Origin: UBA10110 sp964354145
GTDB lineage: Bacteria > Patescibacteriota > Kazan-3B-28 > UBA10110
DNA: 14,128 bases
Direction of reading: 5' to 3'
Assembly (NCBI GenBank): GCA_964354145.1
Contig: CAYGXX010000017.1
Location: 1 to 14,128, forward strand
Position 1 is the stretch's first letter. Each line of letters begins with the position of its first letter. The notes beneath the pieces were generated by a model that saw only the letters and a program-made list of their open reading frames with translations, searched no databases and had not been told where the DNA came from. The translations under genes and the position numbers were made by a program. Shown in pieces: positions 1 to 7,967 of the stretch.

Positions 1-40
1 TAACCCGCTAATCAATTATTTGAAAATCAATCCCATTTAT

Positions 41-112
41 CGTCATTCTGAACTTGTTTCAGAATCTTCCTCTGATTATAGGGAGAGATCCTGAAATGAA
101 TTCAGGATGACG
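41..112. repeat. Palindromic REPIN-like repeat, family A
   Basis: Two 27-base arms (41-67 and 86-112) are imperfect inverted copies around an 18-base centre. The outer ends are CGTCAT(T/C)CTGAA and its complement. A 14-base piece of the same arm recurs at 11814-11827, where it supplies the stop codon of a gene. The layout of two inverted REP-like units with a short spacer is that of a REPIN or small MITE. No coding potential. Confidence 0.8.
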
Positions 113-160
113 TATTGATGGAAATTAATCTTAATCTGTGAGTTTGGACCGAGGGCAAAT

Positions 161-245
161 GGCGCATAAAACTTCGCGCCAGCTCAGCTTGCAGATGAAC
201 CTCCTAAGGTTTGAATGCATCAATTGAGCATTTAAACTGGGGAGT
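161..245 (+). promoter_or_regulatory. Structured 5' leader upstream of the surface-protein gene
   Basis: The stretch before the surface-protein gene can fold into successive hairpins: GGCGC/GCGCC at 161-165/176-180, and a longer stem at 208-218/228-238 of about 11 pairs, two of them G-U, closing a 9-base loop. A smaller alternative stem AACCT/AGGTT (198-202/207-211) would compete with the longer one. A GGGGAG follows at 239-244, but it lies over 50 bases before the ATG and has no start codon near it. It could be an mRNA-stabilising or regulatory leader for an abundant protein. I recognise no known riboswitch class, and no clear promoter is visible upstream. Confidence 0.4.
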
Positions 246-295
246 AAACGCAAAATAAAAGCACTTATTAATTAATTCGAAAGAACAAAATATAC

Positions 296-3200
296 ATGAA
301 TAATGCTTTTAAGAAAATGACGCGCGCGATCGCTTGGTTGGCTACGGCCAGCTTAACCATTGGCTTCGCTATGATGCCCACTGGGGCAGTCGCTGCGACC
401 GTCTATAAGTATGAATGGGTACGCCAGAGTGGCACTATCAGCGCCGACGGTTTGGCACATGAGTACACTAACGTAGCGGCAGGCCAAACCTTCAATCTAT
501 CGCTGACGGTGATCAACCGGTCTGGCACGACCATTAAAGGCAAATCGGCTTTGCCAGTTGGCACGAAGCAGGTCCCAGTCGGTGTTTGGGGCATTGGTAC
601 CCAAAACCCGCAAGATGGCACGCCATCTTTCTTGGATCTGAGTAGTTTTGTGCTGAACAACAACCGGTTTGTCTACTATGACGGGGCGGATGTTCCTAAT
701 GGAGGCGAAATCACCTTCAACTGGACCATCAAGATGGCTACTAGTCTCTCCAACGGCACTTACAAATTGTATGTAAGACCAGTGAGCGAGTTCTTAGCCT
801 GGACTCGTCAGGTAAAGAATGGTATCACTTTACCGGGTACCAATTCTGACATCTTCTGGCAGTTTGTAGTGGGCACTGGTGTTTCTACCACTCCAACTGG
901 CGGTCTCTCGATCGCGTTGGCTGGCGGAACTCCAGCAGCTCATAATATAGCTAAGGCTGGAAACGACAACTTTACCAAATTCAACATAACTGTTGCCTCC
1001 GGAGCTACGGTCAATATCACTTCCATTTATGTAACCCGGACCGGCTTAACTGCTGATACCGATGTGGAGAATATCAAGATTCTGGATGCTGATGGGGTGC
1101 AAGTAGGAAATACCTCGGGCGGATTTGATAACAATTCCCGGGCGCAAATCTTCTTCTCTCCGGCATTGGCGGCGACTGGTTCGCATGATTACTTCATTCG
1201 AGCTGGTTTCGCTAGTGCTGCCACCACCGGCTTAACTGCCGCGTTGGGGATTAAGAGTAATTCTGACATTGTCAGCAACGCGACTTCTGTCACAGGGGCT
1301 CCCGTTACTGGTAATGCCATGACGGCGGTGGCTGTTACCATTGGCACCATCTCCGTAACTGAAGATGGTTCAGTGGCTGATACTACTCCCGATGTGGGAG
1401 AAAAAGATGTCGTTGTTAACACCTTCAAAATTACAGCTGGTTCTACCGAAGGAATAGATATCGAGAGAATCACTGTAATTAAGGCGGGTACATCTGAAGT
1501 TGGTGATTCCAATAATATTGAGCTTTGGGATGTAACCAATAATAAGACCTTAGGGACGGCGGCAGCTTGGACTGCTGACGGTAAAGCATCTTGGCCAGTG
1601 GCTATTTCACTGGACAAGGGTAACTTTATTCGTCTGAGAGTTCAACTAGATATCCAGGATGGCGTAAGCTTGACCGTTAACGCTGACCTTGCCGATGGCA
1701 GTGATTACTTAGTATTCGGCAAGGGCAAGATCTACGGCTTCTACATCACTCCGACGGCGGCTGCGGCTGCTAACTGGAGTGTGCAATCAGGTGGTTCTAA
1801 CAATCTTGGTCAAGGTGACTATAACCAGACCATTAATCAAGGGGCCGTGGTTGTGTCTAAGAGTGCCTCCACTCCTCCTACTGGCAATGTGGCAGTAGGC
1901 GACAATCAATTGCTGGCGGTGTGGGACTGGGAAGTTCTCGGCGAACAAACCAGAATCTCCAGCGTGATTGTCCGAGGCGATCTGACTGACGCAGACGGTA
2001 GCACTGCTATCACTTATGCCGATATGACCAACGCTTATCTGGTCAATATGACTTCCGGTGACACTTTGTATGGTCCGGTAGATGGCGCGGATGGCTTAGC
2101 CGTGGTTGGTACGACTGCGGTTGACCCGAAGTTCACCTACAGCAGTACTTATGTCTTCCCGGTAGGTATCACTAAGGTTGGTTTCAAAGTGCGTTTGGGC
2201 ACTGACTGGGAAAATAATGATACTATTCTTGTTGAGCTCTACCAAGCGGCTGATGTGACCTGTAAAGGTGTGCTATCTAATAACACAATTACCCCGACTG
2301 GCTTTGCTTCAGTGGGTAATACCATGACCGTCAAAGCTGGTGCTTTGGTCGTCCGGATGTTGGGCAACCCGCCCACCGGCGCTGTGATTAAGGGTGCGCA
2401 GGACTTTACTTGGGCTACCTTCTCCTTTGACGCTTCAGCGTCGGGTGAAGATGTCTTAATTACTGCCGTGATCATTACTGACACTATGGATGGCACCACC
2501 GGTAATCCATCAGACATTAACAATTCCGAGCTCTGGGCTGACTTGGATGGCAACGGCAGTTACGAAACGAAGATTTCTAACACCGAACAACCATCTGGCA
2601 GCAAGGGCGATGATACTGATACCACCACTTACACTCTTACGCAAACTGTACGGGTGCCCAAGGGCGGTAAGATTAACTGGGTTATGATAGCCGACTTGGA
2701 TGCCAGTGCAGTGACGGCTACTACCGATACTCATGCCTTCACTGTAGTCGCTGATGGGGCAACCTGTACGGGGGCTACCACTGGCACCGCTATTGTGGAT
2801 ACTGCTAGTGGAGGAAGCGGAACTATGACAGTAACTGCCGTCGGTACTATCAATATGGCTTTGGACGGCTCTAGTCCAACTTCTGCTATTATGTTGTCTG
2901 GAACTACTGGCAACACAGCAGCGAAGTTCAAGCTGACTGCCGTTAATGAGCCGATGTCTGTGACTAAAATCACTCTGCTACTAACTGACTGGGGAGGTGA
3001 TCAATGGGATTCCATCAAGAACCTGATTATTGAGTATCCTAAACAGGATGGTAGCACGGGGACTGTGTCAGTTTCCCCGAGCACTACTACGGCTGTATAT
3101 GACAACCTCAATATGTACATCCCCAAGAACGGCAGTTCAGTAGTAACCGTCAAGGCGGATTTCTATGAGATTGCTTCCGAATCAGCTGATTTTGGCGATC

Positions 3201-4132
3201 AGATCGAGATTGGCTTTGATTACGGTGCTAGTACTACTGAATTCGCCGCCGTCGGTCTCGCTTCAGGTACAGCCGTGACTGCGGCTGGTACAGTTGATAC
3301 CACCGCCGCTACTCATGTCTTATACAAGACTATGTTAACCGTGACTGCGGATAATGCTGGATTAACTTCCGCATTAACTCCGGGAATTTCTAACACCTTG
3401 TATAAGTTCAAGACTACGGCTGACAGCCGCGGACCAGCAGCCTTGAAGAAGCTGACTTTCCAAGTCAGTGTAACTGATGCTGGAACATCTAACTGTAATG
3501 TCAACGTGGGAGGGTTCACTCTCGCGAGAGATTCAGTGGATATCACTGCTTCTAAGGTCTTAATTGCTGGTTTGGGCGGTCTGACTGGAAGTGTGAGCAA
3601 CTCTGCGGATGTGGCTCGGACCACTATGGAAGGTAAGGGTACGAATGATGTTGGTGGCACGGGTTCTGGTGATGGTGCTGTCCAAACCACTACTACTTGG
3701 GTCTTTGCGGAGTTTGGTACCACCAATGGTGCCACTCAGCCTGAAACCGGTGATGAGAGTATTTCAGCTGGCGCTACGGTTAGCTGGAACTTCAGTGGTA
3801 CGACTGGCGCTAACTTTTCCGCCGCGGATGACGATTCCGTTGCGGTTGAATTGTTAGGTGATACCACTGCGCCAACCGACCTAACCTTCAAGTTGGGTGA
3901 TGATGATGTCACCGATGATCAATATTCCATAGTACTGGCGTTGACTGGTACCGGTGTTACTGACACTACAGATGTAGAATTCATTTGGTCAGATAATTCG
4001 GCTATTAGCCACCTTGGCACAATGGCAGATAATACTGGCACGGTGGATACCACTCCTGACTCTTCGGGCGACTGGACGAATGGCTGGTTAATCAAGAACT
4101 TCCCGCTCGGCGCTCGGAGTATCGTGGCGTAG
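296..4132 (+). CDS. S-layer-like secreted surface protein, tandem beta-sandwich repeats
   Basis: Encodes 1278 residues. A signal peptide is clear: basic N-terminus (KK, R), hydrophobic stretch at about 11-27, likely cleavage after AVA at 31-33 or AVAA at 34. Residues 35-195 form a distinct N-terminal domain rich in aromatic beta-strands. Then come about six units starting near residues 201, 347, 517, 683, 851 and 1012, each 145-170 long and opening with strands of the type V/I-x-V, a P/G turn, F-x-x-F, and an I-T-x-I-x-V strand, which suggests Ig-like beta-sandwiches. The mature part is rich in Thr, Ser, Ala, Gly and Asp and poor in Cys. The C-terminus (about 1195-1278) has an acidic DDDVTDD patch, then FIWSDNSA, DWTNGW and a short tail. 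I recall similar ends in Patescibacteria surface proteins, but could not check. No SLH, LPXTG or lipobox is seen. The likely role is an S-layer or cell-surface array. The ATG has no good Shine-Dalgarno (weak GAAAGAA at 279-285). Confidence 0.8.
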   Translation: MNNAFKKMTRAIAWLATASLTIGFAMMPTGAVAATVYKYEWVRQSGTISADGLAHEYTNVAAGQTFNLSLTVINRSGTTIKGKSALPVGTKQVPVGVWGIGTQNPQDGTPSFLDLSSFVLNNNRFVYYDGADVPNGGEITFNWTIKMATSLSNGTYKLYVRPVSEFLAWTRQVKNGITLPGTNSDIFWQFVVGTGVSTTPTGGLSIALAGGTPAAHNIAKAGNDNFTKFNITVASGATVNITSIYVTRTGLTADTDVENIKILDADGVQVGNTSGGFDNNSRAQIFFSPALAATGSHDYFIRAGFASAATTGLTAALGIKSNSDIVSNATSVTGAPVTGNAMTAVAVTIGTISVTEDGSVADTTPDVGEKDVVVNTFKITAGSTEGIDIERITVIKAGTSEVGDSNNIELWDVTNNKTLGTAAAWTADGKASWPVAISLDKGNFIRLRVQLDIQDGVSLTVNADLADGSDYLVFGKGKIYGFYITPTAAAAANWSVQSGGSNNLGQGDYNQTINQGAVVVSKSASTPPTGNVAVGDNQLLAVWDWEVLGEQTRISSVIVRGDLTDADGSTAITYADMTNAYLVNMTSGDTLYGPVDGADGLAVVGTTAVDPKFTYSSTYVFPVGITKVGFKVRLGTDWENNDTILVELYQAADVTCKGVLSNNTITPTGFASVGNTMTVKAGALVVRMLGNPPTGAVIKGAQDFTWATFSFDASASGEDVLITAVIITDTMDGTTGNPSDINNSELWADLDGNGSYETKISNTEQPSGSKGDDTDTTTYTLTQTVRVPKGGKINWVMIADLDASAVTATTDTHAFTVVADGATCTGATTGTAIVDTASGGSGTMTVTAVGTINMALDGSSPTSAIMLSGTTGNTAAKFKLTAVNEPMSVTKITLLLTDWGGDQWDSIKNLIIEYPKQDGSTGTVSVSPSTTTAVYDNLNMYIPKNGSSVVTVKADFYEIASESADFGDQIEIGFDYGASTTEFAAVGLASGTAVTAAGTVDTTAATHVLYKTMLTVTADNAGLTSALTPGISNTLYKFKTTADSRGPAALKKLTFQVSVTDAGTSNCNVNVGGFTLARDSVDITASKVLIAGLGGLTGSVSNSADVARTTMEGKGTNDVGGTGSGDGAVQTTTTWVFAEFGTTNGATQPETGDESISAGATVSWNFSGTTGANFSAADDDSVAVELLGDTTAPTDLTFKLGDDDVTDDQYSIVLALTGTGVTDTTDVEFIWSDNSAISHLGTMADNTGTVDTTPDSSGDWTNGWLIKNFPLGARSIVA

Positions 4133-4173
4133 TTCTCTTTCTTGAAATTCAGATTTATTCTGTAACTGCAAAA

Positions 4174-4201
4174 CTCGAGGGGGGCGGATGCCCCCCTCGA
4201 G
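4174..4201 (+). terminator. Perfect 12-bp GC hairpin after the surface-protein gene
   Basis: CTCGAGGGGGGC (4174-4185) and its exact complement (4190-4201) enclose a GGAT loop, 41 bases after the stop codon. It is very stable and well placed to end or protect the surface-protein mRNA. No T-tract follows on the plus strand, so it is not a textbook intrinsic terminator. The complementary strand would read TTTT after the stem, but no minus-strand gene needs it. Confidence 0.6.
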
Positions 4202-4243
4202 CAATGCGCACAGCTGTCTGCCCCACTAAACAATAAAGTAGCG

Positions 4244-4292
4244 CTTCGACCCTGCTCAGCGACTAATTATTAATCCCTGAGCGTAGTCGAAG
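4244..4292. repeat. Inverted repeat, family C (copy 1)
   Basis: Arms 4244-4262 and 4274-4292 are imperfect inverted copies of a CTTCGAC...GCTCAGGGA motif around an 11-base AT-rich centre. Related copies lie at 8576-8634 and 9840-9947. The pairing is imperfect, but the shared core TTCGAC/GCTCAG is clear in all of them. Confidence 0.65.
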
Positions 4293-4296
4293 GGTA

Positions 4297-4391
4297 GTCA
4301 TTCCCGACTTGATCGGGAATCCAGACAGAAAAACAAACAGTAACATTTCTTTTTCTGTTTCTTTCTGGATCCCCGCTTTCGCGAGGATGAC
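4297..4391. repeat. REPIN-like element, family B, non-autonomous form
   Basis: Two hairpin ends in inverted orientation: 4297-4324 (ATTCCCGA/TCGGGAAT stem) and 4365-4391 (stem with one G-T pair). Both have GTCAT outermost and (A)TCCAG innermost, and they are separated by 40 bases of A-rich then T-rich sequence. The same end sequences flank the GIY-YIG gene at 11859-12231. The inner side of the left end also shares AAACAGTAA (4335-4343 and 11890-11898). The element looks like a gene-less version of that cassette. Confidence 0.75.
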
Positions 4392-4436
4392 AAAGTTGAG
4401 ACCCGAGGATGACAGAACAAAATTTAAATATTTAAG

Positions 4437-4442
4437 TATAAT
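4437..4442 (+). promoter_or_regulatory. Consensus -10 box of the TPR/Wzy_C operon
   Basis: TATAAT lies exactly six bases before the ATG at 4449, so transcription would start at or next to the A of that ATG, giving a leaderless mRNA. Only a weak -35 match is visible (AGAACA at 4414-4419, 17-base spacer). The same 6-base spacing between -10 box and ATG is seen at the GIY-YIG gene. Confidence 0.6.
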
Positions 4443-4448
4443 GTGATT

Positions 4449-5027
4449 ATGAAAATTTCTTGGTGGGCAATTGTTACCAAATATTGGTGGATGCTAGTTG
4501 TTGGTCTCGGGCTAATTGTGGCTCTGATTTGGGGAATCAATGCCTGGCTGTTTTATCGTAACCCCGGGGTGCTAAATTATCCTACTTCTCCAGCGGTAAA
4601 AGAAGCGCAGGCGCTCTATGCGGCCGGCAAGGTCTCCGAAGCCCAAGCCAAGTACCAGGAGATTATCCAGACTCACCCCAAAGATTACGTGGCGATTAAC
4701 GGGTTAGGGAATATCTTGCGGGACCAGGGTGATTATCCCAAAGCCGAGGAAATGTATTCGCGGGCGATTGACATTCACCCTGGTTTTGAATTTGCCTATC
4801 GTAACCTCCTGACTATCTATCAGATGTGGCCCAAAGAGGAAGAAAAACCAGCCAAGTTGCAAATTTTTGGTGAAGTGATTCAAAGAGGCTTAGCCGCTCG
4901 ACCCCGTTCCGCCAATATTTTAGGCGCCGCCCTCAGTTATTATCAATTAGTGGGCGACAGCGCTAAAGCGAGCGATATAGAAGCCAGATTAGCGAAGTTA
5001 CCCTTAAAATCTACCATTGTCCAATGA
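4449..5027 (+). CDS. Membrane-anchored TPR protein 1
   Basis: Encodes about 192 residues. One N-terminal membrane segment (about 10-36, Trp-rich, ending in AWLFYR) is followed by an extracytoplasmic or periplasm-like region with two to three tetratricopeptide repeats. Typical TPR spacing is seen in ALYAAGKVSEAQAKYQEII and then in GDYPKAEEMYSRAIDIHP. TPRs are protein-protein docking scaffolds; there is no enzyme motif. I choose ATG 4449 over the in-frame GTG at 4443 because the TATAAT at 4437-4442 predicts transcription starting at 4449. The GTG start would add only two residues. First gene of an operon: its stop overlaps the next start (ATGA at 5024-5027). Likely a partner of the downstream Wzy_C protein, inferred from the overlap and the shared TPRs. 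Confidence 0.8.
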   Translation: MKISWWAIVTKYWWMLVVGLGLIVALIWGINAWLFYRNPGVLNYPTSPAVKEAQALYAAGKVSEAQAKYQEIIQTHPKDYVAINGLGNILRDQGDYPKAEEMYSRAIDIHPGFEFAYRNLLTIYQMWPKEEEKPAKLQIFGEVIQRGLAARPRSANILGAALSYYQLVGDSAKASDIEARLAKLPLKSTIVQ

Positions 5028-5647
5028 ACTTAAGGAAAATCATTCACCGTTTTATTAGGAGTTGGACTGAATTTCCCACCCGGGACAATTGGCGGGAGAA
5101 TAATTGGGTCAGATCAGGCGCAGTTTTATTAGTTTTGGTGTTGCTATTTTTTGCTGGGCAAAATTTTTATTACGATGTTATTCCAATTAGCCAGCTTTCC
5201 AGCAATGCCGCTCAAGCGCGTTTAAGTGGCGATAATCAAACCGCTCTGCGACTGTATAAGTATGTTTCGGCTCGGGCATCCCGGATAGATTTCACCTCTA
5301 ACTACGAATTAGGCAATATCTTATCCGAGATGGGCAGATATACCGCCGCCGAAAAGTATTATTGGCGAGCTTCTAATAACCCGGGAGCTCCTACTACTCT
5401 TTATTATCAATTATCTGATCTTTATTTGAGGCATTTATCAGGTAAACAAGATCACTTCATTGCTTTAATGGAGAAACGCATTGCCAGCCAACCAACCAAT
5501 GTCGGCTTGGTGATTGTGTTGGCGAGTTTTTATCAACAGACCGGTGATAAAAATCAGGCTATTATTTGGTATGAACAGGCGCTGAAGTTGGATCCAAGCA
5601 ATTCAGCGGTGGCGGCGTCTATCCAAGAACTCAAAGCATCCCTATGA
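5024..5647 (+). CDS. Membrane-anchored TPR protein 2
   Basis: Encodes 207 residues. A basic N-terminus of about 30 residues precedes a single membrane segment (about 31-48, strongly Leu/Val). The rest carries TPR-type helices, for example AARLSGDNQTALRLYKY-like and GRYTAAEKYYWRASNNP, and a C-terminal canonical unit GDKNQAIIWYEQALKLDPSN. Start and stop overlap both neighbours by four bases (ATGA at 5024 and at 5644), so translation is probably coupled; no Shine-Dalgarno is present. It shares the architecture of the protein before it (one membrane anchor plus TPRs) without obvious close sequence identity, so it could be a diverged duplicate. No catalytic motif is visible, so an assembly or scaffold role is inferred. 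Confidence 0.8.
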   Translation: MNLRKIIHRFIRSWTEFPTRDNWRENNWVRSGAVLLVLVLLFFAGQNFYYDVIPISQLSSNAAQARLSGDNQTALRLYKYVSARASRIDFTSNYELGNILSEMGRYTAAEKYYWRASNNPGAPTTLYYQLSDLYLRHLSGKQDHFIALMEKRIASQPTNVGLVIVLASFYQQTGDKNQAIIWYEQALKLDPSNSAVAASIQELKASL

Positions 5648-7914
5648 AATTATTAAGAGAATGGATTAGGCTGACTGACGGCAATCTAATCGCTGATGTC
5701 GCGCTTTGGTTGATTCTCCTATTGCCAGTAACAATCTACGTGGATATTACCTACCCCTTCAATTTTGGTCGACTGCTCCTTTTTATGTTTTGGCTAACAC
5801 TGTTGATGATTGGGGCAATGTTAACAAATCGGTGGCAATTTGCTTCGGCTTGGTGGCGGTCTCCTATCTTGTGGATGTTTTTGGTTTGGCTGGGAGCGGC
5901 GACCATTTCGTTACTGGCAGGCGTGCAATGGAGTCGCAGTTTTTGGGGAAGTATTAGTCGAGGGGATGGTCTCCTCTTTTTTATTAGTTTGTGGGTATTT
6001 CTGTTGTTACTACTATTAGTGGTAAAAGAAAGAACCCGCTGGTTAAAATTACTGGCAGTCATGAGTTGGGTTGGTACTCTATCGGCAATTTTTTCGATTA
6101 CGCAATGGCTCGGTTTTTCTTGGATTTATCGATTGGCTAGCGGAGTTCGCATCGGCGGGCTGATGGGCAACCCTATTTTCTTGGGTACTTTGCTGCTCTT
6201 GACTGGCTTTTTGACGGTGTATTTCTTTCTTCATGCCCGAGGCAGAACCCAGAGAATTATCTATTTTCTAGCCGCCATCCTACAGTTGGTGGCTTTACTG
6301 CTCACAGCTTCTCGGGGGCCATTATTGGGGCTGGTAGTCGGAGGATTGATTCTAATGATTGGCAGTTGGCTGATTTATAAAAAATCAATTAGTTGGCCTC
6401 AGGCTTGGAGGCTGCCGGCTGGAAAGCGATGGAATAAGCTGTGGTGGGGAATAGTGCCAGTCGTAATAATAATGATTGTGGGCTGGCAGGAAAGAACGGT
6501 TTGGTTGCGGCTGATCCAATTTGATCTACAGAGTGATACTATTAAATCTCGGTTGTTGGCTTGGTCAACACTCTGGGACGCCGTAGCGGCTCATCCGTGG
6601 TGGGGCTGGGGGTTAGAAAATGTGCAAGCCGCTTTTAATAGTTTTTATCGTCCGGGACTAGCCAGTTTAGGTATTGCTGAGACGGTTTATGACCGCGCCC
6701 ACAATTTGTTATTGGATCATTTGGTTACTACCGGCTGGATTGGTACTCTGGTGGCAGGGATATTTCTCTGGTTCATCCTTAGAACAGTGATCCGGCAAAT
6801 TAAAATTGCTCGGCGGCAAGGTGACCAACAACGAGCGTTTTTGTTTTTGATATTGTTAGCTAGTGGAGGGGCTTACCTTGCCTCACTCCTCACCGCTTTT
6901 GATATCATGGAGACCCTGATTTATGGCACGGTTATCTTGGGAGCTATCATCGGGCTGACGGCTCCGACAGTGAAAAATCAAAGCGTGGAATTAAAATGGC
7001 TTATCTTACTACCGGTTACTTTTACGGCTCTCTGGCTAATTTTAGATTTACACTATCTTTTGCCGGCCTTTAAATCTGGGCATAATGCCATTTTTGGCAT
7101 TCGCGCCGCCGATGCCGGGTATTATCCAGAAGCCGGAAAATATTTTAACCGAGCGCAGGAGTATCCCAACCCCTATCTCAATCAAATTTTATGGCGGTTC
7201 CCTTCGTTTGCTAGGCAATATACCTTTGAATTGATTGATCAAAAAAAGTTTGCTGCTGCCAACGAAATAGCAGGCGATGGACTAGTGATTCTGGAACGGG
7301 TGACACGAATTAATCCAGGTAATCCTACTTTGGCGATGGATGGACCGCTGTTGAATGTGATTTTGGCTAAGTTCGATCCGGGCCGCCTAGAAACCGCCCG
7401 GAAGTATTTTGCCAGTATTATCAAAAAAAATCCCAACCGTGAATATCTTTATTTGGATTGGGCTCGGATTCTCACTGGCGTAAGCGAGTTTAAGGAGGCT
7501 AAATCAATGTTTGACAAGGTGGCGCAACTGGCATCACCGCCTCGAGAATTAGGTTTTTGGCTAGCCATTTGGGGGATGGAATCCAAGCAGATGAGCAACT
7601 CGGAGATCATTCGTAACTTTACTAATTCAATAAATCAGCAAGCCGTTATTCCTCCAGGAAACGAAGAAGTTTTAAAAATGGTAGTGGCTTATTTGATGCA
7701 ACAAAAAGCATATGTGACAGCGGTATACTATCAAGAGCGTCTAGTTGGATTAGATCCCAGTAGTGTCGATGAACATATTAATTTATCTGCCGTGTACCAA
7801 GCTTTAGGTAGATTAGATGAAGCGGCGGAGCAAGCGAGAAAGGTAGTTAAATTAGATCCCAGCAAATTAGAACAAACTAAGCAATTCCTCCAGAGTATTG
7901 GCCGGTCTTTGTAA
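5644..7914 (+). CDS. Wzy_C/O-antigen-ligase family protein with C-terminal TPR
   Basis: Encodes 756 residues. Residues 15-470 hold about a dozen hydrophobic segments. Motifs of the O-antigen ligase/polymerase superfamily are present: SRGDG at 105-109, GLMGNP at 172-177, TASRGPLLGL at 221-230 with the conserved Arg (R224), and a large extracytoplasmic loop ending in RAHNLLLDHLVTTG at 351-364 with the conserved His (H353). Family members move lipid-linked glycan onto lipid A core, onto proteins (PglL/PilO) or onto a growing polymer, on the outer side of the membrane. Residues about 475-756 are a soluble helical tail ending in clear TPRs (EAGKYFNRAQEYP, then GRLDEAAEQARKVVKLDP). It is translationally coupled to two TPR proteins and lies downstream of a secreted surface protein, so a role in protein O-glycosylation or surface-glycan assembly is plausible. 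The substrate cannot be told from sequence. Confidence 0.85.
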   Translation: MKLLREWIRLTDGNLIADVALWLILLLPVTIYVDITYPFNFGRLLLFMFWLTLLMIGAMLTNRWQFASAWWRSPILWMFLVWLGAATISLLAGVQWSRSFWGSISRGDGLLFFISLWVFLLLLLLVVKERTRWLKLLAVMSWVGTLSAIFSITQWLGFSWIYRLASGVRIGGLMGNPIFLGTLLLLTGFLTVYFFLHARGRTQRIIYFLAAILQLVALLLTASRGPLLGLVVGGLILMIGSWLIYKKSISWPQAWRLPAGKRWNKLWWGIVPVVIIMIVGWQERTVWLRLIQFDLQSDTIKSRLLAWSTLWDAVAAHPWWGWGLENVQAAFNSFYRPGLASLGIAETVYDRAHNLLLDHLVTTGWIGTLVAGIFLWFILRTVIRQIKIARRQGDQQRAFLFLILLASGGAYLASLLTAFDIMETLIYGTVILGAIIGLTAPTVKNQSVELKWLILLPVTFTALWLILDLHYLLPAFKSGHNAIFGIRAADAGYYPEAGKYFNRAQEYPNPYLNQILWRFPSFARQYTFELIDQKKFAAANEIAGDGLVILERVTRINPGNPTLAMDGPLLNVILAKFDPGRLETARKYFASIIKKNPNREYLYLDWARILTGVSEFKEAKSMFDKVAQLASPPRELGFWLAIWGMESKQMSNSEIIRNFTNSINQQAVIPPGNEEVLKMVVAYLMQQKAYVTAVYYQERLVGLDPSSVDEHINLSAVYQALGRLDEAAEQARKVVKLDPSKLEQTKQFLQSIGRSL

Positions 7915-7929
7915 GATATGCCAACTGTG

Positions 7930-7935
7930 TATAAT
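7930..7935 (+). promoter_or_regulatory. Candidate -10 box before the unknown anchored protein
   Basis: TATAAT lies 32 bases before the ATG at 7968, preceded at 15 bases by a weak TTGTAA (7909-7914) inside the previous stop region. A second candidate is an extended -10, TGGTACTAT at 7941-7949. Either would give a short leader. The gene could also simply be read through from the operon upstream. Confidence 0.4.
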
Positions 7936-7967
7936 AAAGCTGGTACTATCACTAAAGCGAATTAATT

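Larger units (their letters stand above)
4133..4442. other. Repeat-filled intergenic region
   Basis: These 310 bases hold no credible gene. In order they contain a perfect GC-rich hairpin just after the surface-protein gene, an inverted repeat of family C, a REPIN-like element of family B, a short extra copy of CGAGGATGACA at 4404-4414 (also at 4382-4392), and an AT-rich segment ending in the -10 box of the next operon. Repeats have evidently accumulated here between two transcription units. Confidence 0.7.

Noticed and set aside
150..250. Known riboswitch (c-di-GMP or cobalamin type) before the surface-protein gene
   Set aside because: Stem-loops are present, but the conserved core sequences of these classes are missing.
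3313..3735. 140-residue minus-strand reading frame under the surface-protein gene, and similar ones at 1189-1617, 2239-2553 and 2731-2973
   Set aside because: They are mirror images of a Thr/Ala/Gly/Val-rich coding sequence, have no start signals or recognisable domains, and lie wholly inside a convincing gene.
3919..4233. 104-residue minus-strand frame across the end of the surface-protein gene
   Set aside because: It runs through the GC hairpin and antisense to the gene and shows no family resemblance.
4244..4391. CRISPR array or integron-type array
   Set aside because: The repeats are inverted pairs of two different families with no regular spacers, and no cas or integrase gene is present.
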